Source: Owenia fusiformis (lineage: Eukaryota; Annelida; Polychaeta; Sabellida; Oweniidae). From it: 64,000 nucleotides of DNA. The notes below the pieces were generated by a model. It ran no database searches and was not told where the DNA came from. It saw only the letters and a program-made list of their open reading frames with translations. The translations under genes and the position numbers were made by a program. Each line of letters begins with the position of its first letter. Position 1 is the stretch's first letter. The stretch lies in NCBI GenBank assembly GCA_903813345.2, contig CAIIXF020000011.1, positions 23,988,166-24,052,165 of the forward strand, given 5' to 3'. Below, piece after piece: positions 22,102-33,500 of the stretch.

Positions 22102-24612
22102 GTGAGTGGTTTAACATCTAACACTTCTTTAATTAATTCTCTGAACCCCTCCTCCTATATACTCCATTGTGGAGGGGGTTGCATAGATTTGGGGTCCCAA
22201 GGACTTAAAGCAATACTAAAACATCCAAAAGTGTAAGTTCTACATGTACCATGGATTGAGGGATGTTGTCCAACTGTCAATAGCTGTAGAATAACAAAGT
22301 CAATTTTGTTAGTATGTGAATGCATGATGACTTCCTTTGTGAAAAATGTTGATTTGCAAGTTCGTTATATGGGGGAGGGAGGGGGTGTCTAACTCCCAAC
22401 ATTTGGGCATTTTCTCTATATAAGCAGTATAGAACATCAGTTTCAATAACATTGATTGTTAGGATGAAACTGTGATGAATTATTAAATTATGTAGTCTTA
22501 GCTGAAGAAGTATATAAATACTTTTCATTCTGTTAAGGTGAATACCTGTGTGACTTTTACAATTCATATTTCATGAAGCCTGATTATTTAAACCATTGGT
22601 CCCAGTTCCTACTTTGCGTCATTTTGGAGAAATGAACTCTTTGCCGTCACAATATTACATCCTTTTTTGTGCGCATATTGTAGAGCCAGACTTTCCAAAT
22701 GCCACTGAGATGCTCGAAGCAATATTTGATGTAGAGGAGAAGATAAACAGTGGAGAACTTAATCTAGATGATCCTGATCCAGAACCACAAGATGGTGCTA
22801 CAGGAGGCCCTGTAGAGGGAGCCACTGGGGGAGCTGCCACACCTGGCCCAAGTAGAGTAACACCAGCCTCTAAGGGAGCAAAAGAAGGCAAGGGTCCATC
22901 TGGAAGACTTGAAATCCCAAGTCAAGCCACTCTTGCCAGTGGGAAGGCTCCAGAACCTGTAACTGTTGACCGCACTGAACCAATGGATATGGGAGAGGAA
23001 ACACATGGAGGAAATACTGAGGGTGATGATAAAGATAAGGATGATAAAGATAAGGGTATGTTGCTTTATACTAAGTTTAATGAAATTTATATGGATTTTA
23101 GCTAATCACACATCCTAGTTTTCTGCATGAGAAAAATGCAAATTCTGCGCAGAAATTCTGCATGAAAAAGCCAAATTCTGCACCAAATTCTGCATGAAAT
23201 CTAAAATTCGGCGCCAAATTCTGCACGGGGAAAAGTGAAATTTTGTGGTACAAGTATGTGCAAAAAGTGAAATTCTTGCTAAAATCAATAATTTTCTCCA
23301 AAAAAATAAACAATTCTTGAACTCCACTCATGCTGCTTTATTCAGCGATAATGGACAACTGCAGTAATAACACCAGATGCAATGTTAATTAGCGACAAAA
23401 CTTACCAAATGCTCACTTGTGAACTATCACGAAATTCGAACTATCACGAAATTCCAGATCAATATGCAGGGAATTCAGATGTCGTCTATTTATATATGAC
23501 AAAGTAAAACGCAAGAAGAAGCATGATTATTTGCGTTAGAATACTATAGAATACAATATTAGACATATTATTGCAAAACAATTATGAAGGACTGTCATTG
23601 GTTTCAAATTTCGTGATTATGTTAGACGCAGTCTTACCTCTAAGTGCAAAGGCGGAAGTTTGAGATTTAAAACAGATTTCAGATTTCCTCTTGAAAATCT
23701 GACAAAACACAAGTATCTGACAACAAACGAGCGGAGTCTTTGAGTGTTTAGGTGAGTGACAAATATGAGATGAGATGGTTGACTGGAAAAATCATGTTTT
23801 CCGCGAAATTCCATGCCAAAACAAAAATTCTGCAAAAAAGATGAAAATGCGAATTTCTGCGGTTTTTCTGCGGCGACGCGGAATCACGGAATACTAGGAT
23901 GAGTGGCTAATACTAGTAGGGAGTTTGTATTAGACATAGCTACTTTTTACCTCAATATTTCATGGTCATACAATGATGTGTCTATGATTGCTATTATAAA
24001 AAGATTTAAAGTTCACTCCTAATCTTCTTTAACATAGTGTACTGAATGTGTTCACCCCTCATATCCATATCTTTCTTATTTTTCCACAGTTGTCCCAGAA
24101 CTGATTTGAAACATTTTATCCCTCATTAAATATTGACTGTTGTAAATAGTATGATTCTATTGTAAACTATTCTTGGTTGGACATCATTATTTGAAAGGTC
24201 TGCTGTGAACATTGATGATCTCATTCAGATTTAATTACATGTATTGTAAAATACTAGTTTGAGGACCAATTATTGTTTGAACTTTTTTATATGTAACATA
24301 TGATATAGATATGCTAAACTTGTTTCTTCAAATGTTGAACCTCTAAAGTTGATCATTAAACGTAAAATTCAACATATTTAAACTTGAATTCCAGATAAAG
24401 ATGATGATGAAGAAGATGTTGAATCACTAAAGGCAAAGGTACGAGAAAGCAATGAAGAGAAGCTGTGTAAAATCTGCCTTGAACGGGAGCGTAGATTAGT
24501 GTTCCTGCCCTGTGGGCATGCGTGTAGTTGTGCTATATGTGCCCCTGGATTGAGAACATGCCCAATGTGTAGAGAGATTATAAGAGGGACTGTCAGAATA
24601 TATTTCTCATAA
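21955..24612 (+). CDS. IAP gene E, 3' part: UBA, acidic linker and C-terminal RING (3 exons seen, 5' end not found)
   Basis: Exons are 21955-22101, 22684-23055 and 24395-24612, all joined in phase 1, with stop TAA at 24610-24612. This order is that of BIRC2/3/XIAP-type E3 ubiquitin ligases. The UBA (MGY loop, RRL-type helix, EAIFDVE end) binds polyubiquitin. The RING recruits E2 enzymes and ends in the family-typical RGTVRIYFS. The first exon needs an upstream phase-1 donor, but no BIR exon exists on the plus strand in 1-21800. A weak candidate leader (ATG 21775, donor after 21787) would give only five residues. All four minus-strand BIR genes have phase-1 donors that would fit. The 5' end therefore remains unknown. 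Confidence 0.85.
22684..23055 (+). CDS. Gene E exon: UBA end and low-complexity acidic linker
   Basis: Starts EPDFPNATEMLEAIFDVEE, which completes the UBA. It is followed by a Gly/Ala/Pro-rich stretch (GATGGPVEGATGGAATPG) and a Lys/Asp tail (DKDKDDKDK). Acceptor TTGTAG, donor AAGG|GTATG. The linker would be flexible. Confidence 0.85.
23107..23905. mobile_element. 799-bp MITE in gene E intron with 6-bp target duplication
   Basis: Ends CACACATCCTAGT and ACTAGGATGAGTG are inverted repeats. The direct repeat gctaat flanks both sides (23101-23106 and 23906-23911). The interior repeats 'aaattctgc' many times. An inverted partial copy is at about 28395-28625. Confidence 0.75.
24395..24612 (+). CDS. 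Gene E exon: C3HC4 RING finger and stop
   Basis: The RING reads C-x2-C-x11-C-x-H-x3-C-x2-C-x6-C-x2-C (CKIC...PCGHACSCAIC...CPMC), the exact IAP spacing with all eight zinc ligands. It is the E2-binding, dimerising domain that gives IAPs their ubiquitin-ligase activity. Acceptor TTCCAG|ATAAAG in phase 1. Confidence 0.92.
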
Positions 24613-27060
24613 GTACCGGAGATTCTCGCATGGATGCCTTGGGCTTATAAGCATATATTGAACCAGTTGGCAATTGGCATCGATACGCGAATCTCCTGTA
24701 TCAATGGGTAGATTGCATGGTCAAAAGGATTGGAAAATTAGTATCCAAATTATGGCTTTGTACGGGATGGCAGTAATGAAGATTATTTCACTCCTAAGTT
24801 AAGGAAGCTACTGACACCAACACTGCTAGAATACAGTGCACTAGCAAACAAGGGAATGGAATTTTAAGCTAAAAAGATGTACTCATCTGTCATCAAATCA
24901 TGCAATGCGGTCCCTGCTTCACAATTACATTGCTATATTCCAGTACATTTGAACAACAAAAGATTACTTTGTTGTAGCAACCCAGAAAAAGATTGAACCA
25001 TAAAGGGTGGATCACAGAGCTTAAATTGATAAAGCAAAAAAGTTAAATCATCCCAATGTACAACAAAATGTGTAGAAAAAAGTGTAATTTTGCTCTCTTA
25101 AGGTTTATATGATATCATTATAATCAACACAGAAAGAGACTGAACATGTAGGCTGTAATTTTACAAACAGTCCTGTAATGTATAAATGTATACAGGAGTA
25201 GGTATAAATGTATGTATATGTTATTATTATATATATTAGTCTTAGTCAGAAAAAGAGTGACAAACAACTCCATTATACCATGTGATAATAGCAAATTTGA
25301 TAATGCATTTCCATGAAACTAAAGAATGACTGAGGAAATTCTAGACATACATGTACTTTTCACTACTTAGACATCATGAATGATGATGCCTTTTTTATTG
25401 TACAAATTCAAACAATGTCTAAATATTCATATCAAATATGGTTTTAATATATGTCACAGCAAGTGTTGACAATTGTCTAGCCAGAAATATATGATGAAAC
25501 ATACTCGACTATATCATATATGCACTCTATATGAAAAATTCCTGTACCACTTTTTTATGTGGCCCGACTTCAGAGTGGGTATGCAGCACATCAATATAAT
25601 ACTATATTTGTCCCTTATATTGCTCCTTCATATTTGCTGTTGGCTTAACTTTTATCGTCATCATAGACTACTAGAATAGTACTACAAGTATAGTAAAAGG
25701 TACAGATCAAGGATTTTTGAAAAAGAGAGACTCAAAATCTACTGAAATAGCCTATCTGTTTAATATGATAAATGTTGGAGCTGGGAGAATAGGTGCTTTT
25801 TGAGACAAACAAGTAAATTGTTAGTCAGCCATTTCCCAGAAGATGTAATTTTTTCGAGATTGGTATAATATGAACATAATCACACATACAAAGGATATAC
25901 AGAAGATACGGAAATGTGGGAGGTATTTCTAATTTAGGGCACTTTGTTTAGAAAGCTACAATAGGTAACAAGTTCTGTCACAGACGAGACTACTAATGTG
26001 AGCATGCTTTTATTTGATATTTTCTGATCAGGGTATTATATTGACATATTGATTGTTTAAAAACAAATCCGAATGTTAAATCCTGCAAGTGATACATTTA
26101 AGGGATGAATTTGCTCCTTGCTGGGATTATGTTGCTTGTTTTACAGTTGTTTGTGCATTGTGATTGACAGACTTTGTTACCTCTTCCACCTTTCAAAACT
26201 GGTCTTTGATTTCCCAAATTGTCATCTTATCTAGGTCATTATATATAAAAACCTTATGCAATGTTTGTAATTAAAGGTATTGCCATATTCTCCAATCAGT
26301 CATATGTGAAAGCTGATCTAAAAGATTTTGGTCTCACTACTCATATTGTGATTGCCAATTTGATTTTATGATTTCTGTTCTCATAATTTTGAAATGGACC
26401 TGGCAAAGTTTATTTTGAAAACCTTTGTAACAGATAATAGTGTTACCATTCAGTATGGACTCACTTGAATTAGATGTGCAAGATAGGATTTCCCTGAAGT
26501 CGTGCTATGAGTAATATCTTTAGATTGAACTCATTTTTAAGTGATATCAAACTAGTTTTGACAAGGTTAAATTGGGTGAAGCTTTAGAGCTACAATAACC
26601 TAAATAGCAGATAAAAACAAACAAAAATTGTTACTGTTTTCTCAGCAACCAAACTGGAAGTTGTTTAAACTGAAAAATACAATTATGTAAGTTAAAACAA
26701 TTCTTTACTCATATTCTTAAGTGGATCACCGAAAGGTTCTAGAGGTTTATTGATAAAAGCTTAAATTTTTTTGAAGATGACCTACACTGGAAACCCAATG
26801 TGTATAATAATAGTATATAGAAGATTGTTGAATCCACAGTCTCTACTATCCTTTTATAATTATAAATAAAGAGACTTGAGATTAGACTTGAACACAAAAT
26901 ACCTTACATATAGTGACAGTTGCATAGACAAATGTTTCATTATTGAGGCTTACTGACTGTGATTTTTATTTGAGTCTGGCCTAAGAGAAAATGAGAGATG
27001 TTTTGTTGATATTGTACATATTTGTTCTATGTAATGTGATTCTGAAGACCCAATGCACAT
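24613..27060. other. Gene E 3' UTR and downstream intergenic sequence
   Basis: No coding exon seen. AATAAA-type signals occur, for example near 26866, but the true 3' end cannot be fixed. The sequence is AT-rich and looks unique. Confidence 0.45.
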
Positions 27061-27070
27061 AAAAGGTGTA

Positions 27071-27145
27071 CAGGGTCTTCATAAAGTTTCTTCACTGTTT
27101 TCATAGACTTTATACTTTAATTGCAGAGACTTTATGGACACCCTG
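27071..27145. mobile_element. 75-bp hairpin MITE flanked by TA
   Basis: Left 'cagggtcttcataaagtttc' pairs with right 'gagactttatggacaccctg', and TA lies on both sides (27069-27070 and 27146-27147). Ends of the CAGGGTG type and a TA duplication point to the Tc1/mariner superfamily. Confidence 0.75.
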
Positions 27146-27333
27146 TATGTTTATATCGTCAACAAATATAAGAATGGAATATTCCTTTTTTTTGAAAATT
27201 ACTACAGCTTAAATTGTCATAGCCATTTTTACATATCATACTATTTTACATTGCAGTAACCAAAACACAGATTTACTGATTTACAGTCAAAAAAATATAT
27301 TGATGATACATATTGTATTTTTATTATCCCAAC

Positions 27334-28090
27334 GAACGAAGTTCGTTAGGGATATAGTGAAGCCCTCCGTCTGTCTGTCTGTCCGTCAGTCCGTCAGTCA
27401 GTCCGTCTGTCTGTCCGGAAGATAACTCAAATACTAGTTGACAGATTTTCTTCATATTTAGTGGAAAGATGTATATTGGTGAATAGTTTTACGCAAAAAA
27501 AACAATTTTTCAAGATGGCCGCCGCTTTAAAAATGACGGGACTTTTTCGCAAAAATCATAAATTTTTCATTCTAAACCAAAGTAATTAATATTATTGTTT
27601 GAAATTTTGGTAGTGTATTCACAACATTTATCTATTTCACATATATTCCGTGTTTTTCATCCTGACCCCCAGGGGCCATGTATGGGGGGACAGGAAAAGA
27701 GAAATTTTCGCTAATTTTTAGATCTTTCTGAAGTATAGCTTTATTATACTCAAATGAAAGGCAATTAAGAGTAGATTGCAGATATTGTATCTTTTTTCTG
27801 ATTCGAGCCTCGTAAAATTCAAAATGGCCGTCTAATGTACGATTTCGCAATAATTTTTGGATCCCTTCAAAGTATGGCTATATTATACTCAAATTGAAGG
27901 AATTTTGGAGTAGATCACAATTATGGTATTATTTTTCAGATATGTACCTCAGAAAATTCAAAATGGCTGCTTTGCAGGAATTCCCAATTCTAAAATCTAA
28001 TTTTTTCATTTTCAACCAAAGTAATGAGTATAATTGATTGGAATTCGGTAATTGATATTTTGTTCGTTGGGATTTGCTACTCCGCGGAGT
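27334..28090. mobile_element. Pearl-like element with CTGT/CCGT microsatellite
   Basis: Left 'cccaacgaacgaagttcgtt' and right 'tttgttcgttgggatttgct' are inverted. A ccgtctgtctgtccgtcag tract follows the left end, as in the element at 2934-3905. The unit 'ttcaaaatggc.gc' with 'tatactcaaa..gaagg' is repeated inside. Confidence 0.65.
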
Positions 28091-28168
28091 TGCCGTTATC
28101 TTTGTTACAAGTATAGTATAAGCCTGCATTTATAATAACTCCAAGTGCTTAGAGTAGTGTTTCTACTA

Positions 28169-28687
28169 CAGGGTGAACCAACAAATGCAACCAGCAACCA
28201 AAACATGTATAACTTTAATTTACAATGTAAAACTTCTTTTCATGGCTTATGGCAAAGTAAATTCATTCTATACCTGTCTAGACTGGCAAGTTGAAACATA
28301 TTCTCTTTGAGGAATTTCCCTTAGAATCCACTGGTATAGTTCCAAACAGATTTTTAGGTGGCAGAAAAGTAAGTCTTCAATAACATATACTAGAATTCTG
28401 TGATTCCACATTGCCACAGAAAAACTGCAGACTTTTGGTTTTGAAAATTTTTGCAGAATTTGATTTTTTCGCAAAGAATTTCTTGGAAAACATGATTTTT
28501 CAATCACCTCATCCCCTTCTTATATTTGTCACTCACCTTGACACCTTAGAAAGTCATTTGTCACCAGAAACTAGAATTATGAGGATTTCGAAGGGGAAAT
28601 GTGAAATCTGTTTTGATAATCACTGAAAAAGTTTGCTTAAACTTAAATGCTTAAAATGAAGGGTTGCATTTTATTTGGGTCACCCTG
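28169..28687. mobile_element. Inverted-repeat element carrying a nested MITE fragment
   Basis: Ends 'cagggtgaaccaacaaatgc' and 'gcattttatttgggtcaccc' are inverted copies. The centre (about 28395-28625) is a reverse-complement fragment of the MITE family at 23107-23905. TA precedes the left end, but the right flank is not TA. Confidence 0.6.
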
Positions 28688-30226
28688 CAGATTTCGCTTT
28701 GTATTATATTGTATGTATTATATTGTATTGCATTGTATAATGAAGAGAATATCTAGGTGACAGTTAATTAGGTGCTGGGGGTTAAAACAAATGTCAACAA
28801 TAATACCAACTCCTTGATTTGGATTAACCACAAAATATGAATGTACATTATGTAAATATTTAAATGGTAAAGAATAATTTGGGCAAGTCACATACAATGC
28901 ATACACAATGAAATTTCTTTAAAATATTATTTTGCAGAATTGTAAGATTGAGCAAAATAATCCAGAAATATTACATGAGAGATATTCTGGATTATAAAAA
29001 TAGTATACTTTTTGATGTTCAGCATTTCGTTGTAAAACTATAAATAAAAAACATCATTAAATGGTGATCTTTACTTTTTTGTTAATAAGTGCCATGGCCT
29101 TTCATGTTTGAAAGCAAGGATTTAAAAAGGAAAATAAAGACCCACAACCCCTGTGCTAACAAAATGAAATATGACCTTTTGGCACCAAAATTGCCAGAAT
29201 CTTGAAATCCAAGAGAACTCAGAAAATTAAGATGACGGAGATGACAGGTCAAAACTAGAAAAAACATCCCAACTTTTTGTCAAATTCCATGAGTAAATAT
29301 CAAGTGTTACAACATTATAGATACATTCTCTACGCTGATAGCACCATTAAGACAATGGTAATGTTTCAATTTTTAAGAATGGCCAATCATCTGTTCAACA
29401 ATTTTAGCTGTTTTTTTTTTATTATTAGTGTGTGACAGTTTAGTCAGGGTCCACCACATTTTTAATCCAATGGAGGCTTAACATCAAAGCAATGTCTTTT
29501 ATTCTGATATATTAACTTTCTAGTTAACCTGTAGGGATCTTTATAATGATGTTGATTATCTATGACCTATCATACTGAATCACAATAATTTGCATTGACA
29601 GTTGGCCTTTCAGAAGACCTTCATATAAACAATACATCAATCTGTGTGTTCAGTAGTATGTCATTTATTTAAATTGTAGAGAGGATTATACCACTTATAC
29701 ATTGTATATTGTTTGTAAAAGTCCAAAGAATAATGCAGTTTTTACAAAATTAATGATAATAAAAAAAACAATAAAGAATATATATGATGACTAGTTAGTA
29801 CATGGAAATTAAAGCAAATTAAGACAAACATTGATTATATTAGTGGAAATAGTATACTGAGGCATGATATATCAAATAGCTTGTTATATATTATATACAG
29901 AGTCATATCAAAAATAATACAAATTGTATAAACATATTGAATACTGACTTTTTTTTGACACATGTTTAAATCTCATTTCTTTAACATATTTTCATCTCTA
30001 TGATTTTATTTCACACTTATTGAATCTCATTTTCTTTGACACTTATTTCAGGAAATCTCAATTTTATTTGAAACTTATTTAATCTCATTTTCTTTGACAC
30101 TTATTTCAGTAAATCTCAATTTTATTTGACACTTATTTAATCTCATATTTCAGTTCAACTTCTAATGGATTATTTATCCACATAATGTTTTTTTTTATAT
30201 CTCATTGTGTTTTACTTTAATCTTAG
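28688..30226. other. Intergenic sequence and EFCAB6 3' flank
   Basis: No gene seen. Positions 29970-30155 hold 58-bp tandem units ('aatctcattttctttgacac', starting at 30023, 30081 and partly 30139) that repeat TTTATT. On the minus strand this is AATAAA, giving several possible polyadenylation signals for EFCAB6. Confidence 0.5.
30023..30155. repeat. 58-bp tandem repeat in the EFCAB6 3' UTR region
   Basis: Two nearly identical 58-bp units and a partial third. Each carries minus-strand AATAAA and AAATAAGTGTCAAA blocks. It begins about 70 bp past the stop codon. Confidence 0.7.
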
Positions 30227-30502
30227 CTAAGATTTCAGGCACGCTTTAATAAAGTCATTATAACTGACGTTTCCTCCAAGATTTTTGTCATAAAATGTCA
30301 TCATATGGAAAAATTCATCCTCGGAAAGGTTAATATTATATTGCTTTAAAACCATCCTAAAGTCTATAGATGAGATCATTCCCGTGCCTTGTTTGTCAAT
30401 TCCTCGGAATGTTCGCCGCATCTCTTTCCAGCTGCTACGGACACATTTTTGAATTCGTCCCATTGCAGAATTGTAAGAGTCTGTTTTCTGACCACTTGGT
30501 GC
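30227..30502 (-). CDS. EFCAB6: EFCAB6 coding exon 23 (last)
   Basis: Residues 1517-1607 and stop. Paired loops DKQGTGMISSID and DKNLGGNVSYND; ends FIKACLKS. Confidence 0.88.
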   Translation of the reverse strand, partial: APSGQKTDSYNSAMGRIQKCVRSSWKEMRRTFRGIDKQGTGMISSIDFRMVLKQYNINLSEDEFFHMMTFYDKNLGGNVSYNDFIKACLKS

Positions 30503-33500
30503 CTGCAAACATAAAATAATTATTGTTATTATTCAACTTTACTAAATTCACGAAAATGAAAGTTAACAGACTGTAATGAAAAAGGTTCAAAGGTTTTTGC
30601 TCTATTAATTTCTTTGAGTTCTGTACAACCTGACATCTCAAGTCCATAGTTGAGATGTACAATTGTAGATATAAGGTACTATGTTTGAAAAATCCTCAAA
30701 CCCTACACAAATGATTTGTGAATGGACTGTCATGAAAAGTTTCAAGTTATTCTTTCGAGTGATATATCACTTTATGTATAAACTGACTCCCCTCTGACTC
30801 CATGACTGAGAAGAACAACTGAAGATATGTATGACTCATTTGAAAGTAAACCCCTACCTGTGCAGTACTAGGTGTATTAATTTGTTGCCTTCTAAACTTT
30901 TGTGTCTCTTCGGGAATATCGCTATTTTGTTTCATTGTTAAAACAAAATGGCGGAGGAAATCTTGATAACTGAATTTTCCGCTATTTTTCAAGTCGTATT
31001 TTGTGGAGAGCTGTACAAATTCAAATTCTGTCATCATTGCTCCGCATCTCTGAATAATCTCTGGAAAACATAATTGTAGAAAAGTTACAAAAAAGCTGTT
31101 TTCCTAATTCCATTTATTTGTTTACCATTATTATATCAAAAACAGGACAAGATTATACTATTACTTACTCTGTATCTTCTCTCTTACAATTTTATTCATA
31201 ATTTTTTTTAAATAATCATGATACACTTTAATATCAATATCAATTTCTTGAAAACCCACTTAACTTGCAATGGTGCATGATGAATATTTTAATTTGATTA
31301 AATACAATTTATTTGATAATCATTGAAGGATTGAATATCTATTCATGAAGAAATTTAATGATAAATAAATGCATAAACCTCTCTCACCTTTCATTGCATC
31401 TACATCTATCTGGCCAGTATTCCCAGGGTCACATATCCTACATTGCCTCTGAATATCCTTCCAGTTACGCTTAATTTTCTCTCGTAATTTACCCTCAATA
31501 TCCTCAGCATTGACCAATGGCGTATAAGCTCTTGACCTTCGACCTGTGCCAGGAGGCAAAGGAGTTCTTAAGTCTAATTGGTCGAGAGATTTAGTGACGT
31601 TTGCCATACGAGATGTACTGCGGCGACCATTTTGATTAGTGATTTCAGCAGTTTTAGGCCTATGTTGGAATATTGCAGGAGAGGGGGTATTGGCAGGTCC
31701 ATTGTCTTCTTCAATAGGGGCAAGGAATTCCTTAGGGGTAGGAGGTAAGGAACCCTGTGGCATTTGGTGATTGTCTATTTGAGGGGTACGAGGCAAGTTC
31801 ATTTCTGCTGTTCGAGGTAACTGGACATTGACGTCTGATGAGTATTCCTTCAAAAATCGTCGATAGTCAAGATTCCCAAATTCATTGACTGGCAAGGTTG
31901 ACCATATGCTTTGGAACTGAAAATATTGAAATTAATAAAAGGTTTAATTAAAAATTAATTGAAAACATGCCATATTTCCATGTAGTGCATATGCAACTGT
32001 ATTGAACTCCAAAATTCCCAATGTAAGGTCATAACATTCATAATATCCAATATACAAATGCATAAAAGCACTAAATCATAATATTCATTTTTACGTCACT
32101 ATCTAGCTAGCGACTGTATGATTGATTAAAAGCGGATGACATAATTAAAACAAATATTTCACTCTACTTTTGCTGAATACCTGTGCATCTTTCACAAGTG
32201 ATACTCCACGAAGCCTAAAGGGAGTGAAATATTTGTTAAATTTTAAATCATATCAGAAACAAAATCTACATACCTGCTGGTCAGTTAAACGCATACAGTG
32301 CTTGTTTATGACATCACGGAAATCTTCTAGTGATACAACTCCTATCTGGGCATAGTCTATTTCCGCAAAGGCCTTAGCCAAACCGTAAAATCTTGCATTG
32401 ACTTGTTCATGTAATGATTGGTGGATGTCAGACATTTCTAGAGTTTTTGGTGAGGATGCCGCCATTCGTCGCTCAATATTATTCAACCACATAGCTACGT
32501 CTGGCTCTTGTTGCTGCTGGAGAACAAAGAAGTTGAGATTAGCATTAAACAAGGCATGAACATGCAAAATGTCATCATCTGCCATTTGTTACAGATGCCA
32601 AATGCTGACCACCAAACGCCAAACACCATCTACTGAATGCTAACACTGTCCACAAAAAATTGGAGACCATAGCTATATACTTGCGGTGGTAACATAAAAA
32701 GTGTTTTTGGATTGTCTGTAAGATGTTTTAATGTTTTACTATTATTCAATTACTTAATACAAGATGACTCGTTTATTATGGTTAGCTTAAGATTAATCTC
32801 AGGAAAACACAAATCAATCCAGATAAAACATGAACATTTATGAAACCAATAAAAGTTAAATAGACATGATTTAACATAATACCCATTTGAGTAATATGTA
32901 CAACTTACCCCTTTAGGTGATATATTTCCGTAATTTTCCAGAAAAAGTGGATAGTCAACTTGCGATTCTCCTTCAGGTAAGATGCCAGACAAGATGTGTT
33001 TAAACTGCTTGTCGGACAATTTAAAACAAAAGTTATCCAGGACACTGCGGAAATCTCCCTTGCTGATTCTGCCGTTGTTTTTGCGATCAAATGCGCATAG
33101 AGCCTATAAATATAAAAACATGAGTCAATATTTTTTTTACCAAATTTTATCAATTAACTGTCCATAAATGTGCTCTCTGTAAGAAAAGAATATTTATAGA
33201 CTTTATATGTTTGCAGTGTTTATTTTTGATGGTTACAGTAGTTGCCAAGTTATGTAGCTACAGAGCATTTAATTCAAATTAATTGAGTCTATTGAGAATC
33301 AATTTTGTTGCATGTTTGGTATATCTGTGTAACTATAAGTCTAGGATTTAATCCTAAATAATGAAAATTGTTGAATGTTGATTAATAGTACTATGTAATA
33401 GCGCAATGCAATACATGTATACTGTATGTATGTTTATAATTAAATTCGATTGATATAGAACCAAATAAGAGGGCATTTACAACACAATCCCCTAAAAGTC

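Noticed and set aside
22655-23006. Minus-strand Ser/Pro-rich frames
   Set aside because: Antisense shadows of the gene E linker exon.
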